Shown: positions 41,405 through 50,484, counted from the first letter of the stretch. The stretch: 58,934 bases of DNA from Kitasatospora sp. DSM 101779 (GCF_025655475.1 NZ_JAHTIK010000001.1:1931624-1990557); one strand, 5' to 3'. The notes: generated from the sequence alone by a model not told the origin. Made by a program: numbers and translations.

Positions 41405-42553
41405 TCAGCGGTAGACCCGGACGTAGTCGGCGGCGGCGGTGATCGGCTCGGCGCCGTCCGGGCCGGGGTGGTACTTCCCGGCGACCACGGAGAGGTTGAG
41501 GATCAGGTACGCCGACCAGCGCTGGCCGACGCCGCGGCCGTCCGACCAGACGCGCTCGCCGTTGACGTACCAGTCGACCGAGTTGGCGCCGTACCGGGTG
41601 CCGATGGTCACCCACTTCCCCGGCGCGACGGCGTCCGGGTCGGTGTAGTACTTGGCGCCGCGGCGGACGTGGTTGGTGAGCTCCAGCAGGTGGGGATTGT
41701 CCGGGTGGTACTCGAAGCTGTCCACCTCGCTGCCGCCGTTGCGCCAGGTCCACAGCGCGGGCCAGGCCCCTGCGCCCTCGGGGAGTTGGACCTTCGTCTC
41801 GACGTAGTCGCCGGGGTGCACCCGGAATCCCTCGTCGGAGCCCTCGGTGGTGAGCAGGCCCGTCTCCCAGGCGCGGCGGCCGTTCTCCAGCCACCGGCCG
41901 GACTGGGTGGCGGTGAAGACGACGACGCCGTCCACGGTCTCGACCGCGCCGGGGCTCAGCAGGTCGAGCTTGTTGTCGTCCGGGTTGTGGTCGCCGTAGC
42001 GGTACGCGCCGCTGCGGTCACCGACCCACTTCGCGCCCCAGGCTATCGAACCGTCGAACTCCTCGGACCAGACCAACGAACCTCCGGGCAGCGGGACCTC
42101 GGGGCCGTCCGGGGTCGGCGTGGGGCCGGGCTGCGTCGGTCCGGTGGCCGAGGCGGCGACGGTCAGCCCCTGCTGGCCGAGGTCGTGCCAGACATTGGCG
42201 TAGTCCTGCCAGTAGCCGAAGGTCGTGTACGATCCGGCCGGCAGCATGCGGGCGCCGGTGGTGATCGTGACGCCGCCCGGGCAGATCCGGACGTTGGTCG
42301 CCGCGCCGGGGAAGTCCAGGTTGCGGCCGGACTCGTCGCGCACGGCGACGCCGACGGTCCTCGCGGTGATGCAGACCAGGGAGTGCACGGTGAGCCGCGC
42401 GCTCGCGGCGGTGCCCTCGGTCATCTCGGTGGGGACGAGCCTGTCCTGGGTGACGAGCCGGACGGCCTCGGCGCGGCCGGCGAGCGGCAACGCGAGCAGC
42501 ATCGCCGCGGCCGCCGCCACGCCGAGGCGTGCCGGTCTGATGGCAAAGCGCAT
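41405..42553 (-). CDS. Secreted glycoside hydrolase family 16 protein
   Basis: 382 residues. Signal peptide MRFAIRPARLGVAAAAAMLL (cut near AEA), a beta-rich N-terminal module of about 110 residues (Cys pair in VCITARTV and RICPGG), a Pro/Thr linker, then a GH16 domain from LVWSEEFDGS. The retaining-enzyme signature GSEVDSFEYHP carries both catalytic Glu and the assisting Asp. Expected to cut beta-1,3- or beta-1,3/1,4-glucans outside the cell. A long AT-richer upstream region suggests complex control. Confidence 0.9.
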   Translation of the reverse strand: MRFAIRPARLGVAAAAAMLLALPLAGRAEAVRLVTQDRLVPTEMTEGTAASARLTVHSLVCITARTVGVAVRDESGRNLDFPGAATNVRICPGGVTITTGARMLPAGSYTTFGYWQDYANVWHDLGQQGLTVAASATGPTQPGPTPTPDGPEVPLPGGSLVWSEEFDGSIAWGAKWVGDRSGAYRYGDHNPDDNKLDLLSPGAVETVDGVVVFTATQSGRWLENGRRAWETGLLTTEGSDEGFRVHPGDYVETKVQLPEGAGAWPALWTWRNGGSEVDSFEYHPDNPHLLELTNHVRRGAKYYTDPDAVAPGKWVTIGTRYGANSVDWYVNGERVWSDGRGVGQRWSAYLILNLSVVAGKYHPGPDGAEPITAAADYVRVYR

Positions 42554-43419
42554 GATGGTGTCCTTGAAGGCGCCCACGGGCGGGCCGTGTTGGCTTTCGG
42601 GCAGGGCCGGGCCGCCGCGCTGGCACGGCACGCCCCGGGTCGACGCACAAGCGATGCAGAGCGCGTCGACACGCCGAATCGGCTTCCCGTTCCCGTCCGG
42701 AATTCTGTGCTCGAGCTGCTCGCGGCAGGCCGGACGGGAATCGGCGTACCGGCCGCGAGGTCCGCAGGGGGCGGAACATCGCGAGAAGAGTAAGCACACG
42801 GTTCGACCGCGGACAACCGCTGACTGATCACCATCTGTTGATGTGTGACGGATTGAAGAATGCTTCACACACCACCTCAATCAGCGTTTTTGCCAAGCAG
42901 GTTGGGCGAGCTTGACGGCCATTCGGGTGCATTCGCGACCCATCCGGAATCGGCCAGGACGGACACGCTGAGTGATTCAGAGGTCCAGACCACACGACCG
43001 GAAGCGAAACGCCGGATACCCCCGTTCGACCCTCGGCGTCCGATGTGGCGTCAATTCTCCCATGCAGAGCGCGCATTGCCCCGGCCAGGCCCTCCGGCGG
43101 CGTTCCGGCCCACTGCTAAGGCCGACGCTCACGGAGGAGATTCGGCCACGGAGCACCAGATCGGTTGTCCAACGTGTCGATGAAAGAAGCGAATCGGCCC
43201 TTCCGGCCGACCCCGCCCGAAGCGGCGACCGCCGGGAGCGGGGCCGGCGTCCGTGTGCTCCCATCGGTGGAGCCCTGCGGCGCCCCGGGCGAGCCCGCGG
43301 CGTGTCCTCCGTCCCAGTCGGCCGGCCATGGTGGGGAACGATCACGGCGTCCGCTAGGTTGAACGGGTGCGGCCGCCGGGGCCGCAGCCACCCGCCGAGA
43401 TTCCGAGGAAACGCCCGAG
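42554..43419. other. 866-bp region without a convincing gene, upstream of the GH16 gene
   Basis: This stretch separates the divergent GH16 and MoaF-like genes. 42800-43060 is clearly poorer in G+C than the rest of the window. It contains the dyad TGTGTGA (42842-42848)/TCACACA (42865-42871). Short open frames are present on both strands but lack coding-like codon use and family resemblance. Most likely it is a long promoter or leader region for the glucanase, or a remnant of lost genes. Confidence 0.55.
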
Positions 43420-43749
43420 ATGACCGCGCCTCTGCCGGGTTTCGCCGGCCACACCTATCTGTTCCAGGTCGACAACGGCGCCGCCTTCCGCAACTCGTAC
43501 TCCGCCGACGGCAAGCGGCTGCGCTGGGAGGGCCTCGGCGAGTCGGCCGGGCAGTTCGAGGACGTGTCGCTGCACGTGGCCCAGGTCGGGGAGCAGCTCT
43601 GGTTCGTGAGCTGGACGGAGCAGAGCGGCATCACCGTCAGCCATGTGATGGACCTCGCCGCCCTGTCCGTGCGGGTCTTCTGGACGTACGAGGGCGAGGG
43701 CGGCCGGGTCGGCGAGCTGCACACCGGCACGCTGGAGCAGCTCAGCTGA
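43420..43749 (+). CDS. MoaF-like small calycin-fold protein
   Basis: 109 residues, beta-rich: GHTYLFQVDNGAAFRNSYSADG, WEGLGESAGQFEDVSLHVAQVGEQLWFVSWTEQSGITVSHVMDL, then VFWTYEGEGGRVGELHTGTLEQLS. The W/T-E-x-SG-V-x-H-x-x-D pattern recalls MoaF/phenolic-acid-decarboxylase-like calycins. Cytoplasmic, no signal peptide. Function unknown. Monocistronic, convergent with the esterase at 43804. Confidence 0.6.
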   Translation: MTAPLPGFAGHTYLFQVDNGAAFRNSYSADGKRLRWEGLGESAGQFEDVSLHVAQVGEQLWFVSWTEQSGITVSHVMDLAALSVRVFWTYEGEGGRVGELHTGTLEQLS

Positions 43750-43777
43750 GCCCTGAGGTACGGGTCGGTCCGCACGG

Positions 43778-43802
43778 AGCCGGGGCCGGTCGGGCCCCGG
43801 CT
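43778..43802. terminator. Hairpin between convergent genes
   Basis: AGCCGGGGCC (43778-43787) and GGCCCCGGCT (43793-43802) with a 5-nt loop, abutting the esterase stop. Confidence 0.7.
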
Positions 43803-43803
43803 G

Positions 43804-44943
43804 TCAGGCCCCGGCGTTCAGGTGCTGGGAGAGCCACTCGAGCGAGGGCGGCAGCAGCTGCGACCAGGTGCGGAAGTTGTGCCCGCCCTGCGGGACCCAT
43901 GCCGTGTTGGCGGTCATCGGTGCCTTCACCGCCTTCTGGAACGCCTCCGTACTCGGCTTGTAGCTGCCGTCGCCGGCCTGCGGGCCCGCCAGCAGCACCG
44001 AGATCTTCGGCTGCGGCAGGTTGTTGAGCCGCCACAGCAGGTCGGCCTCGTTGCGCCGCTGCTGGCTGCCCGTGAAGAGGTCGCCGGTGGTCGCGTCCTC
44101 GGCCGCCTTGTAGTAGCCCGACAGGGCAATGGCGGTGGGGAACACCTCGGGGTGACGCATGGCCATCTTCAGCGCGCAGTAGCCGCCGGTGGAGTTGCCG
44201 ACCACACCCCAGGCCGACGGAGCGGTGGCCACCCGGTAGCTCTCGGCAACCACCCGGGGCACGTCCTTGGTGAAGTACGTCTCGGACTGCGCGCCTCCGG
44301 GGATGTCCTCGCACTCGGTGTCGGCCGGCATGGCCGGCGAGGGCCGCATCAGCACCAGCACGGTCGGCTGCATCTTGCCGCTCTGCATCAACTGGAGAGC
44401 GGCCGAGGGGTAGTTCAGCCGGGTGATGAGGTTCTTGGCGTCGCCGGGGAAGCCGGTCATCACGACGGCCGCCGGGAAGCGCTTGTGGGCCTCGGCCGGC
44501 TGGAAGTACTGCGGCGGCAGGTAGACGTACGCGTCGGTGCTCAGCCCGGAGTGCGAGCCGGTGATCCGCACGGACTGGATCTCGCCGGACTGCTCGGGGC
44601 CGCCGCTGCCGCCCTCCACCGGCTCCTTGCCGAGCACCTGCGCCTTGACCACCGGCACCGCCGTGGCCGGCCGGCCCTCGACCGAGGCCTGGACGCTGAC
44701 CGGCCCGGTGTCGCCGGTGCCGAGCAGGTCGTCCCAGCTGCTGTAGAAGGCGAAGTAGTTGTTGGCGGCCAGGCCGATCGCGCAGAGCACCGCGAACTGG
44801 GTGGTCAGCAGGGCGGCGATGCGGCCGAGGACGGCCTGCCAGGTCGTCCGGGCGAGCCTGGGCCACCACAGCACGGTCGCCGCCAGCAGCAGGACCGCGA
44901 GCACGATCGCGATCACCAGGACCGTACTGCTGGTCAGACCCAT
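43804..44943 (-). CDS. Membrane-anchored esterase D-fold hydrolase, second paralogue
   Basis: 379 residues. Two N-terminal membrane helices (about 6-26 and 42-62), the linker SSWDDLLGTGDTG, and a PF00756-type alpha/beta hydrolase domain. The nucleophile elbow is GNSTGGYC (Ser near 247); a His lies in PQGGHNFRTW and an acid residue plausibly in GPQAGDGSY. Same layout and linker as the gene at 7894-9006. It probably faces the cell envelope; substrate unknown. The ATG at 44943 gives the membrane anchor directly; a longer N-terminus would be non-coding-like. Confidence 0.8.
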   Translation of the reverse strand: MGLTSSTVLVIAIVLAVLLLAATVLWWPRLARTTWQAVLGRIAALLTTQFAVLCAIGLAANNYFAFYSSWDDLLGTGDTGPVSVQASVEGRPATAVPVVKAQVLGKEPVEGGSGGPEQSGEIQSVRITGSHSGLSTDAYVYLPPQYFQPAEAHKRFPAAVVMTGFPGDAKNLITRLNYPSAALQLMQSGKMQPTVLVLMRPSPAMPADTECEDIPGGAQSETYFTKDVPRVVAESYRVATAPSAWGVVGNSTGGYCALKMAMRHPEVFPTAIALSGYYKAAEDATTGDLFTGSQQRRNEADLLWRLNNLPQPKISVLLAGPQAGDGSYKPSTEAFQKAVKAPMTANTAWVPQGGHNFRTWSQLLPPSLEWLSQHLNAGA

Positions 44944-45246
44944 GCTTCCGCCACTCCCCGAGATTCCCGCGTGCGCCACGGCGTGGCCGTTCCCGCGTCC
45001 GCGGGAACGCCCCCGGTGAACGCACGCCGAACGGGGTGCTTCCGGTTCCACCGGGGATCGGCCGGTTCCGGCGGACCGTCCCCGGCCCGCTGCCGTCGAC
45101 CGACAAGTATGCACGTCCGCGCGGCCCCTCCGGCGCACGGGGACGCTCTGGCGGCGGCGGCCCGGGCCTACGGGTGACGCAGCTCACCCGCTCGGGGCGT
45201 GCGGCGGCGCGCTGCTGACGGACGGGCGGCCGCGTCCGGCGGGCCG
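44944..45246. other. Intergenic region upstream of second esterase
   Basis: 303 bp between same-strand genes. A CATACT hexamer on the minus strand near 45107-45112 could be a -10 element. No gene or clear repeat is visible. Confidence 0.4.
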
Positions 45247-46113
45247 TCAGCGCAACGGCACGACCGCGACCGGGCAGTAGGCGTGGTGCAGCACGGCGTG
45301 CACCGCCGTGCCCAGGCGCAGCCCGAAGTGCGCTGCGGGCTGCCGGCGCGAGACGACGAGCAGGGCGGCCTGCCGGGACGCCTCGACCAGGGTGCCGGCG
45401 GTGGCGCCGCCGACCTGGCGGGCCTCGAAGGCGACGTCCGGGAAGTCCTCGCGGACGGGGTCGCAGGTGCGGTGCAGCAGCTGCTGGTGGAGCCGGGCCT
45501 CCTCGCCGAGCTCGTCCACCATGGGTGCCATGTGGCCGACGTCGGCGACCACCGGCGACCAGGTGTGCAGGGCGCGCACCGGCAGCCCGGTGAGCTCCCC
45601 GGTGCGCAGGGCGAACCGCAGGGTGGCGGCGTCCCGCTCGTCACGGACGGCGACCAGCACGTGGTTGCCGACGTGCTCGGTGCCGCGGACGACGACCACC
45701 GGGCAGGCGGAGTGGGCGGCGACCCGCAGGCTCACCGAGCCGAGCAGCAGGGAGGCGAAACCGCCGTGGCCGCGGGTGCCGACCACGGCGACTTCGGCGT
45801 GCTCGGCGGCGGTGAGCACGGCCTCCGCGGCGTCCCGGGGGACGACGTCCCCGGTGAGGCGCAGCGCCGGGTGGGAGGCCCGGACCTTGCCGAGCGACTC
45901 CTCCAGGACGGCCTCGGCGTCGTGCAGGATGAGGTCGGTGACCGCCGAACTGGCGCGCGGCGATAGCGTCACCGTGCCGGTGTTCACCGCGTGCACCAGG
46001 TGGAGCGGGCAGTCGCGGCGGGCGGCCTCGCGGGCGGCCCAGTCGGCGGCCGCCGCGGCGTGCGCCGAGCCGTCGACGCCGACGACCACGCCTGCGGGGG
46101 ATCTGCTGTTCAT
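45247..46113 (-). CDS. Tandem-domain universal stress protein
   Basis: 288 residues, two UspA domains (about 8-145 and 155-288). The first starts VVVGVDGSAHAAAAADWA and holds the nucleotide-binding GTRGHGGFASLLLGSVS; the second starts VLVAVRDERDAATLRFAL and has a less canonical VSRRQPAAHFGLRLGTAV, so ATP binding may be confined to the first half. Stress or dormancy role expected. The ATG at 46113 follows CGGGAGCAG. Confidence 0.9.
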   Translation of the reverse strand: MNSRSPAGVVVGVDGSAHAAAAADWAAREAARRDCPLHLVHAVNTGTVTLSPRASSAVTDLILHDAEAVLEESLGKVRASHPALRLTGDVVPRDAAEAVLTAAEHAEVAVVGTRGHGGFASLLLGSVSLRVAAHSACPVVVVRGTEHVGNHVLVAVRDERDAATLRFALRTGELTGLPVRALHTWSPVVADVGHMAPMVDELGEEARLHQQLLHRTCDPVREDFPDVAFEARQVGGATAGTLVEASRQAALLVVSRRQPAAHFGLRLGTAVHAVLHHAYCPVAVVPLR

Positions 46114-46224
46114 GGTCTGCTCCCGGGGTGGCGCCGCCCGCGCGGCCCCGTTCGGGCGGGTCACGGGGGCGGTCGGACCTCTCGTTCCAGGATGCTCCTC
46201 CCCCAGGGCCGCGGCACGGCCCGG

Positions 46225-47094
46225 TCACCAGGCGAAGGCCGCCGCCGGGTTGTCGGTGAGCACGAGGGCGGCCAGCTCGGGGCCGAGCCGGGGGCGCAGC
46301 CGGTGCAGCAGGTATGGCATGCCGGGGTTGCCGCGGGCGGCGGCGGTGGTGGTGTCGCCGCCGAGCAGCAGGCGGTGGGCGTGGCCGGCGTCGGCGAGGG
46401 CGTGCAGGCAGTCCAGCAGGCGGTGGTCGGTGGCGTGGTTGGCGCGGGAGGGGCCGTCGAAGGCGAGGTAGGCGCCGGAGGCGGCGAGTTCGCGGTGCAG
46501 GCCGAGGTCGGGGAAGCGGTTGAGGTGGCCGAGGAGCACGCGGTGCGGCGGGACTCCGAGGCGGTCGCAGAGCAGTTCCAGGACATCCTGGGCGCCGGTG
46601 CCGAGTTCGTGGTGGACGGCGATCGGGGCGCCGGTGGCGTGGTGCGCCTCGGCGGCGGCGGTCATCGTCCACCGGGCGTGGGCGTCGAGGCCGTGGTAGC
46701 CGCCGGCGACCTTGATCAGTCCGGCCCGGTCGTGGAGTTCGGCGGTGAACAGGGCGGCCGGGTCGAGCCGGCGCAGCGCGTCGGGGTCGTCGTAGTGGGC
46801 GGCCTGGTGCAGGCCGGTGGCGGCGACCAGGTGGAGGCCGGTGGTCTCGGCGAGCTCGACGAGGTCGTCGATGCGGCGGCCGAGCCCGTACGGCGTCCAC
46901 TGGACGACGGCGCCGCCGCCGAGGGCGGCGAAGGCGCGCAGTTCGTCCTCGGCGGCGGCCGGGTCGTCGAGTTCCTGTCCGGGCAGCAGGGCGCTGCGCA
47001 GGAAGAGGTGGTCGTGGCTGTTGGTGGTGCCGAGCCGTTCGGGCGGGACGGGGCCGAGCACGGTGTGCACGGCCGGGGAGCGGTCCGCGGTCAT
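46225..47094 (-). CDS. Phosphotriesterase-family metal hydrolase
   Basis: 289 residues, PTE/PHP-like TIM barrel. Ligands in order: HDH in TNSHDHLF (near residue 26), bridging Lys in LIKVAGGYHG (near 131), His in VHHELGTG, His in LLGHLNRFPD and Asp in LLGGDTTTA. Homologues include lactonases, phosphotriesterases and esterases; the substrate is not predictable. It starts 1 nt after the DUF4865 stop, in an operon under a TetR regulator. Confidence 0.82.
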   Translation of the reverse strand: MTADRSPAVHTVLGPVPPERLGTTNSHDHLFLRSALLPGQELDDPAAAEDELRAFAALGGGAVVQWTPYGLGRRIDDLVELAETTGLHLVAATGLHQAAHYDDPDALRRLDPAALFTAELHDRAGLIKVAGGYHGLDAHARWTMTAAAEAHHATGAPIAVHHELGTGAQDVLELLCDRLGVPPHRVLLGHLNRFPDLGLHRELAASGAYLAFDGPSRANHATDHRLLDCLHALADAGHAHRLLLGGDTTTAAARGNPGMPYLLHRLRPRLGPELAALVLTDNPAAAFAW

Positions 47095-47095
47095 C

Positions 47096-47674
47096 TCAGT
47101 CCTTGGCCAGCAGGTGGAGTTCGGGTCGCGACAGGTGCAGCACACGGTAGGCGGTGCAGTGCCCCTCGGCGGGCGTTCCGGGCGGGGTGTCGGCCCAGAG
47201 GGCGAAGTGGACGAGTTCCCAGCGGGCCGGGTCGAGGGCGACGGCGGCGGTGTGCAGGCCGGGTGCGTCGCCGAGGGCGGCGAGGGCGCGGGCGGTCTCC
47301 TCGCCGGGGTCGGTGCCGGGCGGCAGCGACCGGGTGGTGCGGGTGGCGGTGGTGGGCGGGGTGTCCGCGGCGGGGCCGGCGTGGAGTCCGGCGCCGATCC
47401 AGTGCCGGACGGCGGGGCGGCCGAAGTCGGCGCTGAGGCCGCGGAAGCCCCGGCCGGTGAGGAAGTCGGCCATGCCGGCGGCGGTGCGCCACAGGTAGAA
47501 GGGGGCGTAGGCGTTGACCGGGGAGCCGAGGGTGCCGATCTCGCGGACCAGGTAGGCCTTGAGCCCGAGGCCGGGGAAGGCGTCCGTCCACTGGCCGCGG
47601 GTGGCGACCCGGTGGTGGACGATGCCCATGTCGTAGTCGGCGGGCAGGGTGATCTCGTACTGCATGGCCTGCAC
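47096..47674 (-). CDS. DUF4865 family protein
   Basis: 192 residues. Starts MQAMQYEITLPADYDMGIVHHRV, with AFPGLGLKAYLVREIG, YAPFYLWRTAAGMADFL and FRGLSADFGRPAVRHW, the recalled DUF4865 pattern, which looks like a monooxygenase or ABM-type fold. No signal peptide. It lies between the TetR gene (15 bp) and the phosphotriesterase-like gene (1 bp), so the three form one operon. The function of the family is unknown; the context suggests breakdown of a lactone- or ester-like compound. Confidence 0.78.
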   Translation of the reverse strand: MQAMQYEITLPADYDMGIVHHRVATRGQWTDAFPGLGLKAYLVREIGTLGSPVNAYAPFYLWRTAAGMADFLTGRGFRGLSADFGRPAVRHWIGAGLHAGPAADTPPTTATRTTRSLPPGTDPGEETARALAALGDAPGLHTAAVALDPARWELVHFALWADTPPGTPAEGHCTAYRVLHLSRPELHLLAKD

Positions 47675-47689
47675 GGGTGATCCCCCGGT

Positions 47690-48256
47690 CTAGGCGGGGC
47701 GCAGCAGCGCGAGTGCGCCGCGGACGGCCTGGTGGAAGGGTTCGGGGTCGCCGGCGGCGCGGGCGAGGACGTAGCCGCCCTGGACGACGGCGACGATCGC
47801 GGCGGCGGTGTCGGCGGGGTCTCCACAGCCTGCGCCGGGGGCGAGTTCGCCGGCGGCGACGCCCTCGGCGACCACCTCGGCGATCCGGCCGCGCAGCCAG
47901 GCGAAGGTCTCCTCGACGGGCGCGCGCAGCCGGGGGTCGGCGACGACCTCCGGGTCCTGTGCCATCCGGCCGATCCGGCAGCCGCGCAGGACCTCGCGCT
48001 CGCGCTGCAGGTAGCCGGCGATCCGCTGGTACGCGGTGCCGGGGGCGGCGAGGCGCTCCTCGGCGAGGGCGCGCAGCTGTTCGGCGCTGCGGGCGAGGGC
48101 GGCTGCGGCAAGGTCCGACTTGCCGTGGAAGTGGTGGTACATGCTGCCCTGGCCGGCGCCGGCGCGCTGCTGGATGGCGCGCGGGCTGGTGCCGACGTAG
48201 CCGCGTTCCCAGAGGAGCTCCTGGGTGCTCTCGATCAGGCGGTCCTGGGTGCTCAT
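47690..48256 (-). CDS. TetR-family transcriptional regulator
   Basis: 188 residues. Helix-turn-helix at about 5-50 (RLIESTQELLWERGYVGTSP, IQQRAGAGQGSMYHHFHGKSDL) and a TetR_C ligand domain with RIGRMAQDPEVV. First gene of the tetR-DUF4865-phosphotriesterase operon. The ATG at 48256 begins MSTQDRLIE; a near-perfect palindrome 9 bp upstream should be its operator, giving autorepression. Confidence 0.88.
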   Translation of the reverse strand: MSTQDRLIESTQELLWERGYVGTSPRAIQQRAGAGQGSMYHHFHGKSDLAAAALARSAEQLRALAEERLAAPGTAYQRIAGYLQREREVLRGCRIGRMAQDPEVVADPRLRAPVEETFAWLRGRIAEVVAEGVAAGELAPGAGCGDPADTAAAIVAVVQGGYVLARAAGDPEPFHQAVRGALALLRPA

Positions 48257-48264
48257 GGATGCGA

Positions 48265-48286
48265 CTGTACATACTAGTAGGTACAG
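48265..48286 (-). promoter_or_regulatory. 22-bp TetR-type operator palindrome
   Basis: CTGTAC-A-TACTAGTA-G-GTACAG matches its reverse complement at 20 of 22 positions. It lies just upstream of the TetR start, in an AT-richer patch that also offers TACTAG-like -10 sequence. Confidence 0.75.
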
Positions 48287-48310
48287 ACTCAAGCGGCGAG
48301 CGTACGAACG

Positions 48311-48346
48311 ACCGGGCGCCGCTCCCCCGTGGGAGCGGCGCCCGGT
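48311..48346 (-). terminator. 16-bp stem terminator of the MMPL gene
   Basis: Perfect arms 48311-48326 and 48331-48346 with a CCGT loop, 12 bp after the MMPL stop. Confidence 0.85.
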
Positions 48347-48357
48347 GCGGTGCGGTC

Positions 48358-50484
48358 TCAGGCGGGGACGCGCTCCGGCTCGGCGGCTGCGGTGGCGGCC
48401 GCATCGGCCACCGGTGCGGGCCAGCGGCGGGCCAGCGGGGCGGGCAGCCACCAGTTGAACCGGCCGAGCAGGGTCATCGTCGCGGGGACGAGCACCAGCC
48501 GGACGACCGTGGCGTCGATGAGCACCGCGACGGCCATGCCGACGCCCATCATCTTCACGGTGATGTCCGGGTCGATCGCGAAGCCGGTGAAGACGGCCAC
48601 CATGATGGCGGCCGCGCTGCTGATGACCCGTCCGGTCGCGGACAGGCCGCGCACCACCGAACCCCGGGCGTCACCGGTGGCCAGCCAGTCCTCCCGGACA
48701 CGGTCGAGCAGGAAGACCTCGTAGTCCATGGAGAGGCCGAACAGCACGGTGAACATCAGGATCGGCACCCAGCTGGAGACGGGCACCTCGTGCGGCAGGC
48801 CGAGCGCCCGGGCGCCGCTGTCGGACTGGAACACCGCGGTCATCACGCCGTAGGCGGCGGCCACCGAGAGCAGGTTCATCGCCGCGGCCTTGACCGCGAT
48901 GACCGGCGCCCGGAACAGCACGGTGAGCAGGATCAGCGAGAGCGCGACCACCACCGGCACGACCACCCACAGCCGGGCGGAGAGCCGGTCCGAGATGTCG
49001 GAGAAGACGGCGACGGTGCCGGTGATCTCGGCGCCCTCCGGCAGCACGTCGGCGCGCAGCGACTTCAGCAGCCGGGCGGTGCGCTCGTCCTGCGGGCCGG
49101 TGGCGGGGGTCACGGTGACCACGGCCGCGTCGTGCGCCCGGTTGACCAGCGGCGGCTGCACGGCGGCGACGCCCGGCCGGGCCTTCAGGGTGTCCAGCAG
49201 CGCCGGCAGCTTCTCCTGCGGCAGCTTCTTCAGGTCGACGGCGACGACCAGCGGCCCGTTGGCGCCGGGCCCGAAGGCGTCGGCGGTGAGGTCGTACGCC
49301 TTGCGCGTGGTGCTGGACGCCGCCTGGCTGCCCGCGTCCTGCGGCCAGGTGCGCATGTGCAGCATCGGGGCGGCGAGCGCCAGCAGCACCGCCAGCGAGC
49401 CGAGCGCGGCCGCGACCGGACGGCGGCCGATCAGCCGGGCCCAGCGTTCGGTGCGGGTCGGGCCGGCCTGGGTGCGGCGCTGCGGCTCGCGGCGCTCGGC
49501 GCGGCGCAGCAGCCGGTCGCCGGCGAGCGAGCAGAGCGCGGGCACGAGGGTCAGCGCGGCCAGCATCACGGCGCCGACCACCGCGAAGGTGGCGTAGCCG
49601 AACGAGGAGTAGGTGGGCAGACCGGCCAGCTTCAGGCCGAACAGGGCGACCAGCACGGTGGAGCCGGCCACCACCACGGAGGCACCGGCGGTGGCGGTCG
49701 CCTCGGCGGCGGCCTGCTGCTTCGTCAGGCCCTTGCGCAGGCCCTCGACATGGCGGCTGACCAGCAGCAGGGCGTAGTCGATGCCGACGCCGAGACCGAC
49801 CATCGAGGCCACCGTCGGCGCGGTCGGGCTGATGTCGGTGACGGCGGAGAGCAGCGTGGTGAGGCCGGTGCCGAGGCCGAGGCCGGCCAGGGCGACGACC
49901 AGCGGCAGGCCGGCCGAGACCACCGTGCCGAGCGCGATCACCAGGATCACCAGGGCGGCGCCCATGCCGATCATCTCTGCGGCGCCGTTCGGCGCGGTGA
50001 AGTTCTCCGGCAGCTGTCCGCCGAACTCGACCTGCAGCCCGGACTGCTCGGTGGGCTTCGCCGCCTCGCGCAGCGCGTCCAGGCCCGCGGAGCCCTTGAA
50101 GTCGGTGACGGGGACGGAGTAGTCGACGGTGAGCAGGGCGGTGTCGCCGCGGGCGGACAGCACCGGCTGCGCCACCGAGGACACCTTGGGCAGGGCGGCG
50201 AGGCGATCGCGCAGCGCCGTCAGCCGGTCGGCGGGCACCGGCCCGCCGTGGCGGTCGTGGACGACGACCCGGGCGTTCGCCCCGGACATCTCCGGGAAGC
50301 GCTCCTTCAACAGGTCGGCGCCCGCGGTGGAGCGGGTACCGGGGACGCGGTAGTCGTCGTGCGGGGTGCCGCCGAAGGCGGCGGCCAGGCCGAGGGCGAG
50401 GCCCAGCAGCAGCACCCATCCGAGGACGGTGCGCCAGGGCCGGGCGGCGGATGCGCCGCCGAGGCGGCCGAGCAGGGTAGACAT
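48358..50484 (-). CDS. MMPL-family RND transporter
   Basis: 708 residues, twelve membrane helices in two MMPL halves. The first half has one helix, a large extracellular domain (about residues 45-170) and five helices with GVGIDYALLLVSRHVEGLRKGL; the second repeats the plan with FGLSMDYEVFLLDRVREDWL. The paired GxxxDY motifs are the proton-relay Asp-Tyr sites. Expected to export a lipid or hydrophobic metabolite. The gene starts 39 bp after the SARP gene stop. The C-terminus is Ala/Pro rich. ATG at 50484. Confidence 0.92.
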   Translation of the reverse strand: MSTLLGRLGGASAARPWRTVLGWVLLLGLALGLAAAFGGTPHDDYRVPGTRSTAGADLLKERFPEMSGANARVVVHDRHGGPVPADRLTALRDRLAALPKVSSVAQPVLSARGDTALLTVDYSVPVTDFKGSAGLDALREAAKPTEQSGLQVEFGGQLPENFTAPNGAAEMIGMGAALVILVIALGTVVSAGLPLVVALAGLGLGTGLTTLLSAVTDISPTAPTVASMVGLGVGIDYALLLVSRHVEGLRKGLTKQQAAAEATATAGASVVVAGSTVLVALFGLKLAGLPTYSSFGYATFAVVGAVMLAALTLVPALCSLAGDRLLRRAERREPQRRTQAGPTRTERWARLIGRRPVAAALGSLAVLLALAAPMLHMRTWPQDAGSQAASSTTRKAYDLTADAFGPGANGPLVVAVDLKKLPQEKLPALLDTLKARPGVAAVQPPLVNRAHDAAVVTVTPATGPQDERTARLLKSLRADVLPEGAEITGTVAVFSDISDRLSARLWVVVPVVVALSLILLTVLFRAPVIAVKAAAMNLLSVAAAYGVMTAVFQSDSGARALGLPHEVPVSSWVPILMFTVLFGLSMDYEVFLLDRVREDWLATGDARGSVVRGLSATGRVISSAAAIMVAVFTGFAIDPDITVKMMGVGMAVAVLIDATVVRLVLVPATMTLLGRFNWWLPAPLARRWPAPVADAAATAAAEPERVPA

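Noticed and set aside
42860..43362. Small open frames in the gap before the MoaF-like gene
   Set aside because: Codon use is not coding-like, there are no convincing ribosome-binding sites and no family resemblance.
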